64,000 bases of DNA from Microterricola viridarii (GTDB lineage Bacteria; Actinomycetota; Actinomycetes; Actinomycetales; Microbacteriaceae): NCBI RefSeq assembly GCF_900104895.1, contig NZ_LT629742.1, positions 1,674,001 to 1,738,000 of the forward strand, in the 5' to 3' direction. Of the stretch, positions 16,803 through 25,898 are shown piece after piece. Positions within the stretch are counted from its first letter, which is position 1. Each line of letters begins with the position of its first letter. Position numbers and translations under genes: made by a program. The notes beneath the pieces are model-generated. The model worked only from the letters and a program-made list of their open reading frames with translations, searched no databases and had not been told where the DNA came from.

Positions 16803-17678
16803 CTAGATCACCCGGCAGTGCGTGGTGAGGTAGCCGATGCCGTCGATGGACACCGTCACGGTGGAGCCGTCGCGGAGGAAGATCGGGGGCTTGCGCGAGT
16901 AGCCGGCGCCGCCCGGGCTGCCGGTCGAGATGAGGGTGCCGGCCGGGATCGTGGCCGAGCGCGACAGGTACGAGATGATCTCGGCGACGGTGCGCACCAT
17001 CTCTCCGCTGGAGGCGTCCTGCAGGATGTGGCCGTCGACGTTCGTGGTCAGCCAGAGGTCCTGGGGGTCCGGCACCTCGTCGGCGGTGACGACGACGGGG
17101 CCGGTGGGCGTGAAGCCGTCGAACGACTTGCACCTCGACCACTGCGCCTCGCTGAACTGGATGTCGCGGGCGGTGATGTCGTTGACGACCGTGTAGCCCC
17201 AGACGTAGTCGAGGGCGTCGCGCACCGACACGTTCTTGGCCGGCTTGCCGATGATCACGCCGAGCTCGGCCTCGTAGTCGACCTGCTGGGAGATCTCGCC
17301 GGGCCAGGTGGTGGTCGCCTCGTGCGCGGTGAGCGAGTTCGGCCAGAGCGCGAACACGGTCATGGCGCTCTCGCTGCGCAGCTTCAGCTCGCTGGCGTGT
17401 GCGGCGTAGTTCGCGCCGACGGCCAGGATGTGCGGCGGGCGCAGCACGGCGGATGCGTGCCGCAGCTCGTCGATCGGCGTGAGCGAGACGCGCTGGGCGA
17501 CCGCCTGGTCGACGACGGCCCGCACGTGGGCGAGGCCCTCCTCGCCGCGCTCGATGAGCTCCTGCAAGTCGGCGGGCGCCTCGTCCATCACCTCGTCGAG
17601 GAAGAGCGCGCCACTCCCGAGGGTCACAGCTAGGCGGGGGGTGGATTGACCGTCAAACCTCAGATGCGCAAACTTCAC
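16803..17678 (-). CDS. Fumarylacetoacetate hydrolase family protein
   Basis: A 291-residue FAH-fold hydrolase. The metal ligands are visible as Glu136 and Glu138 in VDYEAELGV and Asp167 in VVNDITARD; ISTGSPGGAG closes the active site. It is divergent from an L-fuconate dehydratase gene. In the non-phosphorylative L-fucose route, a FAH-family enzyme splits 2,4-diketo-3-deoxy-L-fuconate into pyruvate and lactate, so that role fits. This is inference; 5-carboxymethyl-HHDD isomerase-type or other diketo-acid hydrolase activity cannot be excluded. The start is GTG 17678 with GAGGGG just upstream. Confidence 0.87.
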   Translation of the reverse strand: MKFAHLRFDGQSTPRLAVTLGSGALFLDEVMDEAPADLQELIERGEEGLAHVRAVVDQAVAQRVSLTPIDELRHASAVLRPPHILAVGANYAAHASELKLRSESAMTVFALWPNSLTAHEATTTWPGEISQQVDYEAELGVIIGKPAKNVSVRDALDYVWGYTVVNDITARDIQFSEAQWSRCKSFDGFTPTGPVVVTADEVPDPQDLWLTTNVDGHILQDASSGEMVRTVAEIISYLSRSATIPAGTLISTGSPGGAGYSRKPPIFLRDGSTVTVSIDGIGYLTTHCRVI

Positions 17679-17867
17679 CCCTCTACGCTATCGGGGCTGG
17701 AGGGATATTCCTTGTACGTCATCACCAGCTGGTCGCGCCGTTTCTTGCACTTTCTGCACAAAGCGCCCGTTGCCGGGCCTCAGATGGCCGAGAACCGCCC
17801 AATCATCGGAACTCTCGCGCGGCGGTATCCGGGCATCTTCGGGTGTTTCGCGGCGACTGTGCCTCAA

Positions 17868-17896
17868 TTGACAAGCCAAAGATCGGATGTTTATAG
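17868..17896 (+). promoter_or_regulatory. Promoter of the fuconate dehydratase gene
   Basis: TTGACA (17868-17873), 17-nt spacer, TTATAG (17891-17896). This is close to the housekeeping sigma consensus and the clearest promoter in the window. The ATG is 27 nt downstream with AAGGGAAGG as ribosome-binding site. Confidence 0.75.
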
Positions 17897-17922
17897 TCAC
17901 TTGACCCCAAGGGAAGGTTTCC

Positions 17923-19203
17923 ATGAGCACGATCATCAGCGTCGACACCACTGACGTCCGTTTTCCGACGTCACTGCAGCTGGACGGCTCCGACGCCATG
18001 AATCCAGACCCGGACTACTCCGCGGCCTACCTCGTCATCCGCACGGATGCCGCAGACGGCCTCGAGGGGCACGGATTCGTCTTCACCATCGGCCGCGGCA
18101 ACGACGTCGAGGTGGCCGCCATCGACACGCTCGCCGGGCACCTCGTCGGCCGCAACGTCGAGGAGCTCCTCTCCGACATGGGCGCCACGTCGCGCCTGTT
18201 CATGCACGACTCACAGCTGCGCTGGCTCGGCCCGGAGAAGGGCGTCATGCACATGGCCATCGGTGCCGTGATCAACGCGCTCTGGGACCTCCGCGCCAAG
18301 CGCGAGGGCAAGCCGCTCTGGCAGCTGCTGGCTGCGCTGAGCCCCGAGGAGATCGTCGACCTCGTCGACTTCCGCTACCTGAGCGACGCGCTCACCCCGG
18401 AGGAGGCGCTGGAGATCCTGCGTGCCGCAGAGCCCGGCCGCGCCGAGCGCGAGGCCGAACTGCTCGCCAACGGCTACCCGGGATACACCACCAGCCCCGG
18501 CTGGCTCGGCTACTCCGACGAGAAGCTCGCCCGCCTCTGCCGCGAGGCGATGGCCGAGGGCTTCACCCAGATCAAGCTCAAGGTGGGCGCCGACCTCGAC
18601 GACGACATCCGCCGCCTGCGCATCGCCCGCGAGACCTGCGGCGAGGGCTTCCCCATCGCCATCGACGCCAACCAGCGCTGGGACGTCGCCGACGCCATCG
18701 CCTGGGTGAAGGCGCTCGAGCAGTTCGACATCAAGTGGGTTGAAGAGCCCACCAGCCCCGACGACGTGCTCGGCCACGCCGCCATCGCCCGCGGCATCGC
18801 GCCGATCCCGGTCGCGACGGGCGAGCACGCCCAGAACCGCATCATCTTCAAGCAGCTGCTGCAGGCGGATGCCATCGGCTTCATGCAGATCGACGCCGCC
18901 CGCGTCGGCGGCGTGAACGAGAACATCGCCAACTTGCTGCTGGCCGCGAAGTTCGGTGTCCCGGTGTGCCCGCACGCCGGCGGCGTCGGTCTCTGCGAGG
19001 CCGTGCAGCACCTGAGCATGTTCGACTACATCGCGGTCTCTGGCAGCAAGGAGGGCCGGGTGATCGAGTTCGTCGATCACCTGCACGAGCACTTCGTCAC
19101 CCCCGTCGTGATGCAGAACGGAAGCTACATGGCGCCGCTGGCTCCCGGCGCCGGCGCCGAGATGCACGCGGCATCCGTCGCGGAGTTCACCTTCACGCGC
19201 TGA
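17923..19203 (+). CDS. L-fuconate dehydratase, enolase superfamily
   Basis: A 426-residue Mg-dependent sugar-acid dehydratase that should convert L-fuconate to 2-keto-3-deoxy-L-fuconate. The N-terminus [19 protein letters not shown], then [11 protein letters not shown], is characteristic of the FucD/ENOSF1 group. Catalytic parts are Lys218 and Lys220 (IKLKVG), metal ligands Asp248, Glu274 and Glu301, and the His351 base in CPHAGGVG. The downstream FadR-type regulator and the divergent FAH hydrolase probably belong to the same pathway. Fucose dehydrogenase, lactonase and the keto-deoxy-fuconate dehydrogenase are not adjacent. Reaction is well supported by family; flux in vivo is inference. Confidence 0.9.
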   Translation: MSTIISVDTTDVRFPTSLQLDGSDAMNPDPDYSAAYLVIRTDAADGLEGHGFVFTIGRGNDVEVAAIDTLAGHLVGRNVEELLSDMGATSRLFMHDSQLRWLGPEKGVMHMAIGAVINALWDLRAKREGKPLWQLLAALSPEEIVDLVDFRYLSDALTPEEALEILRAAEPGRAEREAELLANGYPGYTTSPGWLGYSDEKLARLCREAMAEGFTQIKLKVGADLDDDIRRLRIARETCGEGFPIAIDANQRWDVADAIAWVKALEQFDIKWVEEPTSPDDVLGHAAIARGIAPIPVATGEHAQNRIIFKQLLQADAIGFMQIDAARVGGVNENIANLLLAAKFGVPVCPHAGGVGLCEAVQHLSMFDYIAVSGSKEGRVIEFVDHLHEHFVTPVVMQNGSYMAPLAPGAGAEMHAASVAEFTFTR

Positions 19204-19245
19204 TCCTCAGCCGCCACCTGCTCGAGCCTCCGGGCTGGAGCCTGG

Positions 19246-19275
19246 TTCGCCCGTCGGGTTCTCCCGGCGGGCGAA
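19246..19275. terminator. Terminator between fuconate dehydratase and GntR gene
   Basis: 13-bp stem TTCGCCCGTCGGG / CCCGGCGGGCGAA with one G-T pair and a TTCT loop, in the 78-bp gap between convergent genes; it can serve both. Confidence 0.7.
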
Positions 19276-19281
19276 TCGGCG

Positions 19282-19953
19282 TTAAAGCGCCTCGCGCAGC
19301 CACTGCTCCACGCCGCTGACGTGCACGACGGTGAGGGCGTGGGCCAGATCGGCGTCGCCGCGTTCGAGGGCGGCGACGATGCCGGCGTGCTCGTGCAGGG
19401 TGCGCGAGACAGCGTTCTCCTGGGTGACGCCGCGCCAGATGCGGGCGCGCACGGTGTGGCTGGAGAGCGAGTCGATCAGGCTGCTGAGGTAGCTGTTGCC
19501 GGCGGCGGTGACGATGCGCCGGTGGAACTCCAGGTCGTGCTCGACGAGCCCCTCGACCGAGGTGGTCTCGTCGACGGCGGCGATCATCGCGGTCAGCTCT
19601 GCGATGGTGTCGGAATCGAGCTTGCCGGCGGCCATGGCCGTCGCGGCCGGCTCGAGGATCCGGCGCACGGCGAAGATCTCCAGGATCGAGGCGTCGTCGT
19701 GCAGGTCGACGACGAAGGACATGGCCTCGAGCAGCAGTCGGGGCTCCAGGCTGGTGACGTAGGTGCCGTCGCCACGCCGCACGTCGAGCACCCGGATCAC
19801 CTCGAGCGCCTTGACCGCCTCGCGCAGCGAACTGCGGGAGAGCCCGAGTGCCTCGCTGAGCTCCTTCTCGGGCGGGAGCCGGTCGCCGGGGCCGAGATCG
19901 CCGGAGACGATCATCTCCTTGATCTTGAGGATTGCTTCGTCGGTCACAGCCAT
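19282..19953 (-). CDS. GntR-family regulator, FadR subfamily
   Basis: A 223-residue regulator with a winged helix at residues 8-70 (LPPEKELSEALGLSRSSLRE, wing RGDGTYVT) and a C-terminal FCD domain. Metal/ligand residues show in VEHDLEFHRRIV and LHEHAGIV. It is convergent with the L-fuconate dehydratase gene and is the natural candidate to control it in response to a sugar acid; that link is by position only. Its promoter side faces a cluster of palindromic repeats. ATG 19953. Confidence 0.88.
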   Translation of the reverse strand: MAVTDEAILKIKEMIVSGDLGPGDRLPPEKELSEALGLSRSSLREAVKALEVIRVLDVRRGDGTYVTSLEPRLLLEAMSFVVDLHDDASILEIFAVRRILEPAATAMAAGKLDSDTIAELTAMIAAVDETTSVEGLVEHDLEFHRRIVTAAGNSYLSSLIDSLSSHTVRARIWRGVTQENAVSRTLHEHAGIVAALERGDADLAHALTVVHVSGVEQWLREAL

Positions 19954-20289
19954 GCCGTCATACTATCGGCGGGTTCCAGCCGGGCCGCGGCGCCCCGCGC
20001 GGGGTTGGCTTCGGTCGCACGCTCCCTCGAGCCAACGGGGTGGACCCGGGGGTTGGCTTCGGTCGCAAGCTCCCTCGAGCCAACGTGGGATGCGCGCCGG
20101 TTTCCTCTCCACGTCGGCTGGAGGGAGCGAGGCACGAGCGACCGAAGCCCGGGAGCCACCCTGGCCGGGTTGCCCCGGTCGCGCGGGGCTGGCTTCGGTC
20201 GCACGCTCCCTCGAGCCAACGGGGTGGGGCGTGGGGTTGGCTTCGGTCGCAAGCTCCCTCGAGCCAACGGGAGCGGGCGCCTCTCGAGC
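19954..20289. repeat. Repeat cluster: four short and one long palindromic elements
   Basis: No gene seen. Short elements, 33 nt each, begin GTTGGCTTCGGTCGC and end CTCCCTCGAGCCAAC: 20004-20036, 20052-20084, 20188-20220 (first bases GCTGG) and 20236-20268. A variant with the core GGAGCGAGGCACGAGCGACC lies at about 20111-20148 in opposite orientation. All four short copies share one orientation. Confidence 0.92.
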
Positions 20290-21813
20290 TCAGCCGGCGA
20301 GCGCCCGCCACAGGTGCATGCCGGCGTAGCTGCGCCAGGGCGCCCAGGCGGCCCCGTGCGCGGCGAGCGGCGCCGCGGCATCCGGCAGGCCCAGCCGGGC
20401 GGCGCCCTGCCGGATGGCGAGGTCGCTCGTCAGCAGCACGTCCGGGCTGCCGAGCACGCGCATGCTGACGTAGCCGGCCGTCCACGGGCCGATGCCCTTC
20501 ACCGCCATCAGCCGGGCCGAGAGGTCCTCCTTGCTCTCGCCCACATCGAGCCAGAGCTCACCGGAGGCGAGCGCCTCCGCGACCCGCATGATGGTGTCGA
20601 TGCGGGCGACCGGGCCGCGCAGCACGCCCCGGCCGCCGGCCGCGATCTGGGCGGCCGTGGGGAACAGCGTCCAGCCGCCCCGCTCGGCCGGCAGCCGGTC
20701 GCCGAGCGCCTCGGCCAGCCGCCCGAGCAGGGTGCGGGCGGCGGCCATCGAGATCTGCTGGCCGATCAGGGCGCGGAACAGCGTCTCCTCCGGGCTCATG
20801 CTGCCGGGCACGCGGATGCCGGGCACGCGCGCGACCGCGGGGGTGAGCGCCGGGTCGGCCGCCAGAGCGGCATCGATCGCCGCGGCATCCGCGTCGAGGT
20901 CGAGCAGGCGGCGCACCCGCGACACCAGTGGGGCCAGGTCGGCGAGCTCGTCGAGGGTCACCTCGCAGGAGACGAACGGCGCCTCCGGCGTGCCCGCGAG
21001 GCTGAGCGCCACCGTCGCGGTGCCGGCCGGCAGCCGCACCGCGCGCCGGTACGCCCCGGACTCGAAGCTCTCCACCCCGGCCACGGCGCGCAGCCCGAGG
21101 AAGCCGAGCACCCCGGCGCCGTCGAACGGCGCCCGCGCCGGCAGCCGCAGCGACACGGTGGTGCCCGGCTCGGCCGGCCCGCCGGGCGCCACGACCGGCT
21201 GCGCCCCGCGGCGGCGCGCCCCGCGCTCCCGCAGCTCGCTCGGCGTCTGCTGGTACACGGCCGCCACCGTCTCATTGAACTGCCGGATGCTGCCGAAGCC
21301 GGCCGCGAACGCGATGTCGGTGAGCGGCAGCCGCGTGTTCACGAGCAGCTCGCGGGCCGTCTGCGCGCGCTGCGCCCTGGCCAGGGCGAGCGGGCCGGCG
21401 CCGAGCTCCTGCTGCAGCACCCGGCCGAGGTGGCGCGGCGTGTAACCGAGCCGGGCGGCGAGGCCGGGCACCCCGCTCCGCTCCACCTCGCCGTCCGCGA
21501 TCAGGCGCATCGCGCGGGCGGCGAGGTCGTCGCGCACATTCCACTCGGGCGAGCCGGGTACGGCATCCGGCAGGCACCGCTTGCAGGCGCGCAGGCCGGC
21601 CTCGTGGGCTGCGGCGGCCGTGAGGTAGAAGGAGACGTTCGCGGCCTTCGGCGTCGTCGCCGGGCAGCTCGGCCGGCAGTAGATGCCGGTGGAGTGCACG
21701 CCGGTGATGAACTGGCCGTCGAAGCGGGCGTCCCGCGCGCTCATGGCGCGGTAGCGCTCGGCGAAGAGCGCCATCTCCCGCGTGGCCTGTCGGGCTGCCG
21801 CTGCCTGTGTCAT
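20290..21813 (-). CDS. alkA: Ada-like/AlkA fusion: DNA-3-methyladenine glycosylase
   Basis: A 507-residue alkylation-repair protein. Residues 30-85 form an Ada-type zinc domain with Cys46, Cys50, Cys77 and Cys80 (CRPSC, CKRC). An AraC helix-turn-helix follows (about 90-190, LPLTDIAFAAGFGSIRQFN). The rest is an AlkA glycosylase with an AlkA N-terminal domain and the HhH-GPD motif GIGPWTAGYV, catalytic Asp464 in LLTSD. It probably removes alkylated bases and may sense methyl damage to activate transcription. This three-part layout is common in actinobacteria. There is no methyl-guanine transferase domain. ATG 21813 has a weak GAGGC. Confidence 0.93.
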   Translation of the reverse strand: MTQAAAARQATREMALFAERYRAMSARDARFDGQFITGVHSTGIYCRPSCPATTPKAANVSFYLTAAAAHEAGLRACKRCLPDAVPGSPEWNVRDDLAARAMRLIADGEVERSGVPGLAARLGYTPRHLGRVLQQELGAGPLALARAQRAQTARELLVNTRLPLTDIAFAAGFGSIRQFNETVAAVYQQTPSELRERGARRRGAQPVVAPGGPAEPGTTVSLRLPARAPFDGAGVLGFLGLRAVAGVESFESGAYRRAVRLPAGTATVALSLAGTPEAPFVSCEVTLDELADLAPLVSRVRRLLDLDADAAAIDAALAADPALTPAVARVPGIRVPGSMSPEETLFRALIGQQISMAAARTLLGRLAEALGDRLPAERGGWTLFPTAAQIAAGGRGVLRGPVARIDTIMRVAEALASGELWLDVGESKEDLSARLMAVKGIGPWTAGYVSMRVLGSPDVLLTSDLAIRQGAARLGLPDAAAPLAAHGAAWAPWRSYAGMHLWRALAG

Positions 21814-21845
21814 GCCTCTAGCGTGACACGTTCCGCGCCTCCTGG

Positions 21846-22499
21846 TTAGCGGGATTCGGACATGACTGTTCGGGCGGAGCGGTCGCCGAGGACGATGGCA
21901 ATGACGCCGAGGAAGACGGGGCCGACGGCGCGGAGGAGCGCGTCCAGCGAGCTGAGCATCAGCGCAATCGTCTGCGCGTCCGGATTGGGGCCGCGCCCGG
22001 CGCCGATGTTCACGAAGATGAGCTGGCTGAGCAGCCACACAGCGGCGAGAGCCGCGAGCACCCATCCCGGGGCCCAACTCCACGGCCGCGGCACGACCCC
22101 GGCCCTGGCGATCTGGATGACGGCGATGGCGGCCACCACGAACTGGACGAGGGAGTCGACGAGTCGCACCTCCATCCACAGCCCGGCGAGGTCGTTGCCC
22201 GTGCCGAGGGTGCGCCAGAACACCTGGGAGGCAACCAGCAACACCGCGAACGCCGCCAGGGCAGCCGTGCCGAGCGGTCGCCGCGCCGTGACGCTGCCTG
22301 TGCCGCCGAGGCCGAAGGCGAAGATCAGCAGCGCGAGGGCGTGTGCGGCCGTGCTGATCGGACCGACGGCCTCACCCGGCAGCAGCACAGGCCACCAGGC
22401 GAGACTAAACAGCGTGGCGGCAATGAGCAGCGACCCGCCGATCGTCCAGGCGCGGCGCACATCCGTCGCGGGGCGAACGCTACTCTGCGTGTCGGTCAT
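21846..22499 (-). CDS. Hypothetical six-TM membrane protein
   Basis: A 217-residue protein with about six hydrophobic segments (near 18-40, 48-68, 75-95, 108-130, 142-165 and 185-208). I recognise no domain. It lies 32 bp before the AlkA gene on the same strand, and its composition and codon use match the neighbours. Transcription with the repair gene is possible but there is no evidence that it takes part in repair. Confidence 0.75.
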   Translation of the reverse strand: MTDTQSSVRPATDVRRAWTIGGSLLIAATLFSLAWWPVLLPGEAVGPISTAAHALALLIFAFGLGGTGSVTARRPLGTAALAAFAVLLVASQVFWRTLGTGNDLAGLWMEVRLVDSLVQFVVAAIAVIQIARAGVVPRPWSWAPGWVLAALAAVWLLSQLIFVNIGAGRGPNPDAQTIALMLSSLDALLRAVGPVFLGVIAIVLGDRSARTVMSESR

Positions 22500-22543
22500 G
22501 GCCAGAGCCTAGCCAAAGCACGGCGGCAGGTCGAGGAGCCGCG

Positions 22544-24005
22544 TCACACCGCCTCGAAGGCCACACTGCCCGTGCTGATGTCCGCCGAGCGCAGCACGAC
22601 GGTGATGACCGAGCCGGGTGACGGATGCCGCGGCGCCGCGCACTCCGCCGTGACGACGGGGTCGGCGAGCTGGATGCGGGCGCGCTCGCCGCGGAGCGAG
22701 AGCACCGTCGCCGGGAAGCGCGCTCCGACGCTGCCGCGGAGCATGGCCGCCTCCACCCGATTCAGCGAGGCGGCGTCCAGCTCGACTGCGAGCCGAGCGC
22801 TGGCCCCCATGATGGCCGGCAGCTCCGCGAGCGACTCCCTGGCCCAGTCCGGCACCGGCTCGCCGGCCGAGAGCGCGGCGCAGATGACGAGGCTCCACCG
22901 GTCGACGAGGCGGCGGAGCGGCGCCGTCGCGTGCGCGTACGGCGCCGCGATCGCCGCCTGCACCGGGTCTGCCGGGGCCGGCATCCCGCGCTCGACGTCG
23001 AAGGGCAGGTAGCCGGCACCGCGGAACAGGCTGGTCGCGGCCTGCAACACGGCCAGCGCGGCCGGGTTCTCCCGATCCAGGCCCCGCAGGTAGTCGCCGT
23101 AGTGCTGCCCTGCCGGCCACGGCAGCCCGAGCGCGACGGTCTGCCGCCGGAAGTCCGCGAAGTCCTCCTCGCCCGGCGCCGGCATGGTGCGCAGGATGCC
23201 GACCCCGCCGTGCAACATGAGGCCGGCCGCTGCCCGTCATCAGCGAGAGCTGCGCGTTCCAGTCCTCGACCGGCAGCGGCCGGCGCCGTTCCACCCGGTA
23301 CCCGTCCGGGCCGAGCACGATCTCCTCGTCCGGAGAGTTCAGGCTGGCGCCGCCGCGCAGCCGCTCCAGCTCGAGGCGGGCGCGGCCGACCTGCGGCAGC
23401 AGCGCCAGCGATTCCGGCGCGGTGCCGGCGTCGATGGCGGCCTGCGCCTCCGCGTAGCTCAGCCGGGCGCGGGAGCGCACGAGCGCCCGCTCCACGCTCA
23501 CGCGCTGCACCTCGCCGTGCCGGTCGAGCGTGAAGTCCCAGACGAAGGCGCCGCGGGTGGCATCCGGCAGCAGCGATCCGGCGCCCTCGCCGATCGTCGG
23601 CGGGTGCAGGGGGATGCGGCCGTCGGCGGCGTAGAGCGTCTGGCCGCGGCGGCGCGCCTCCCGATCGACGGCGCCGCCGGGGGAGACGAGCGCGGGCAGG
23701 TCCGCGATCGCGTAGCGCACCCGCCAGCCGGCGCCGGGGGAGCGCTCGATGTGCAGCGCCTGGTCGAGGTCGGTCGTGCCCGGCGGGTCGATCGTGACGA
23801 ACTCGACCGCCGTCAGGTCGACGCGGGAGGGATCACGAGCGGGGCCGTCACCGGTGAGGGCGGCGCTCGCCGCCTGCTCGGCCTCGGCCACGGCATCCGC
23901 CGGGAAATCGCCGGGAAGCCCCAGCGCAACGCGCAGCGCCGCCAGGGAGGAGGCGAGCTCCGTCTGGGCGGCGGATGCGGCGATGTGGGGTCGGCGGGCC
24001 GGCAT
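22544..24005 (-). pseudogene. RNB-domain (RNase II family) exoribonuclease with a frameshift
   Basis: The N-terminal part reads from ATG 24005 to about 23235, the C-terminal part in another frame to the stop at 22544. The join falls at NAQLSLMTG | AAGLMLHGGVG, a continuous RNB-family passage if two bases are restored near 23230-23235; the whole length is then 488 codons. The catalytic loop TIDPPGTTDLDQAL keeps three aspartates (73, 79, 81), with Gln at the fourth position, as is usual in this actinobacterial group. Either a recent inactivating deletion or a sequencing/assembly error. The rest shows no decay, which favours error or a very young mutation. If intact it would degrade RNA 3' to 5'. 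Confidence 0.82.
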
Positions 24006-24064
24006 GCGCCCAGCCTAGGGCTGTCGCGACACGCGCCAGGGGCCCGGGCGATAAAGTAGACGCT

Positions 24065-25840
24065 GTGATTACACGCCTCTCGAACTATTTCCTCCGAACC
24101 CTTCGCGAAGACCCCTCTGACGCAGAGGTCACCAGCCACCGCCTCCTCGTGCGGGCCGGCTACATTCGCCGACAGGCGCCAGGAGTGTTCGCGTGGCTGC
24201 CGCTGGGCCTGCGCGTCAAGGAGAAGATCGAGCGCATCATCCGCGAGGAGATGAACAACGCCGGCGCGCACGAGGTGCACTTCCCCGCGCTGCTGCCGCG
24301 CGAGCCGTTCGAGATCACCGGCCGCTGGGAGGAGTACGGCGACGGGCTGTTCCGCCTCAAGGACCGCAAGGGCTCCGACATGCTCCTCGCGCCCACCCAC
24401 GAGGAGGCGTTCACGCTGCTCGTGAAGGACCTCTACAACTCCTACAAAGACCTGCCCCTCTCGCTCTACCAGATCCAGGACAAGTACCGCGACGAGGCGC
24501 GCCCCCGTGCCGGCCTGCTGCGCGGCCGCGAGTTCACCATGAAGGACGCCTATTCCTTCGACTACACGGATGCCGGCCTCGACAAGAGCTATCAGGCCCA
24601 GCGCGACGCCTACGAGCGCATCTTCACGCGCCTCGGCCTCGAGTACGTCATCGTGAAGGCGGATGCCGGCGCGATGGGCGGCTCCAAGAGCGAGGAGTTC
24701 CTGCACCCGACCCCGATCGGCGAGGACACCTTCGTGCGCTCGGCCGGCGGCTACGCCGCCAACGTCGAGGCCTTCACGACGCTGGCCCCCGAGCCCCGCT
24801 CCTTCGAGAACCTGACGCCCGCCGAGGTTCTGCCGACGCCGGACACCGCCACCATCCAGACGCTGGTGGACAGCGCCAACGCGAACCACCCGCGCCCGGA
24901 CGGCCGGCTCTGGACGGCCGCCGACACCCTGAAGAACGTCGTGCTGGCCCTGCGCTACCCGGACGGCACCCGCGAGCTCGTCGTCGTCGGCCTGCCCGGC
25001 GACCGCGAGGTCGACCAGAAGCGCGCGGAGGCGGCCTTCGCCCCGGCCGAGGTCGAGCCCGCCAACGAGGATGACTTCAAGGCCAACCCGGGCCTGGTCA
25101 AGGGCTACATCGGCCCCTGGTCGCCGGCCGGCCCCGTGCTCGGCGCTGACGAGGAGAAGCCGAGCAGCACCGGCATCCGCTACCTGCTCGACCCCCGCGT
25201 CGTCAGCGGCAGCGGCTGGATCACCGGCGCCAACGAGCACGGCCACCACGTCTTCGGCCTCGTCGCCGGGCGCGACTTCACGGCCGACGGCACCGTCGAG
25301 GCTGCAGAGGTTCTCGCCGGCGACCCGGCGCCCGACGGCTCCGGCCCCGTGGAGCTCGCCCGTGGCATGGAGATCGGCCACGTCTTCCAGCTCGGCCGCA
25401 AGTACGCGGAGGCCCTCGGCCTCAAGGTGCTCGACGAGAACGGCAAACTCGTCACCGTCACGATGGGCTCCTACGGCATCGGCGTCACCCGCATCCTCGC
25501 GATCATCGCCGAGCTCAACAACGACGCGAACGGCCTGATCTGGCCGAAGACGGTCGCGCCGTTCGACGTGCACGTCGTGGCCACCGGCCGCGACGCCGCC
25601 GTGTTCGAGGCCGCGGAGACCGTCGCGGCGGCGCTCGAGGCCGCAGGCAAGGACGTCCTCTTCGACGACCGCCCCAAGGTCTCGCCCGGCGTGAAGTTCG
25701 GCGATGCCGAGCTGATCGGCGTGCCGACGATCATCATCGCCGGCCGCGGTGTTGCAGAGGGCGTCGTCGAGATCTGGGACCGCCGCACGGGGGAGCGCAC
25801 CCCCGTCGCCATCTCCGAGGTCGTCGAGGCGCTCGGCTAG
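24065..25840 (+). CDS. proS: Proline-tRNA ligase
   Basis: A 591-residue class II aminoacyl-tRNA synthetase charging tRNA-Pro. Motif 2 region [20 protein letters not shown] and motif 3 [12 protein letters not shown] are clear, with an editing-type insertion between them, as in bacterial-type ProRS. The C-terminal anticodon-binding domain ends the protein. GTG 24065 follows a -10-like TAAAGT (24052-24057) by seven bases with no Shine-Dalgarno, so the mRNA is probably leaderless. A strong terminator follows. Essential housekeeping gene. Confidence 0.96.
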   Translation: MITRLSNYFLRTLREDPSDAEVTSHRLLVRAGYIRRQAPGVFAWLPLGLRVKEKIERIIREEMNNAGAHEVHFPALLPREPFEITGRWEEYGDGLFRLKDRKGSDMLLAPTHEEAFTLLVKDLYNSYKDLPLSLYQIQDKYRDEARPRAGLLRGREFTMKDAYSFDYTDAGLDKSYQAQRDAYERIFTRLGLEYVIVKADAGAMGGSKSEEFLHPTPIGEDTFVRSAGGYAANVEAFTTLAPEPRSFENLTPAEVLPTPDTATIQTLVDSANANHPRPDGRLWTAADTLKNVVLALRYPDGTRELVVVGLPGDREVDQKRAEAAFAPAEVEPANEDDFKANPGLVKGYIGPWSPAGPVLGADEEKPSSTGIRYLLDPRVVSGSGWITGANEHGHHVFGLVAGRDFTADGTVEAAEVLAGDPAPDGSGPVELARGMEIGHVFQLGRKYAEALGLKVLDENGKLVTVTMGSYGIGVTRILAIIAELNNDANGLIWPKTVAPFDVHVVATGRDAAVFEAAETVAAALEAAGKDVLFDDRPKVSPGVKFGDAELIGVPTIIIAGRGVAEGVVEIWDRRTGERTPVAISEVVEALG

Positions 25841-25858
25841 TCTGACTCCGCATCGTCC

Positions 25859-25895
25859 GGGCATGGCCGGGGGCTTCACGCCCCCGGCCATGCCC
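25859..25895. terminator. Terminator after proS
   Basis: Perfect 16-bp stem GGGCATGGCCGGGGGC with its complement, TTCAC loop, followed by GTTTC. Lies between convergent proS and the DUF2867 gene (three bases before its stop). Confidence 0.8.
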
Positions 25896-25898
25896 GTT

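Noticed and set aside
19954-20289. Small frames in the repeat cluster
   Set aside because: Their residues come from the palindromic repeats themselves and recur in the other clusters.
22509-24005. Programmed frameshift in the RNB gene
   Set aside because: No slippery heptamer or following structure is visible at the junction; a two-base loss or sequencing error is simpler.
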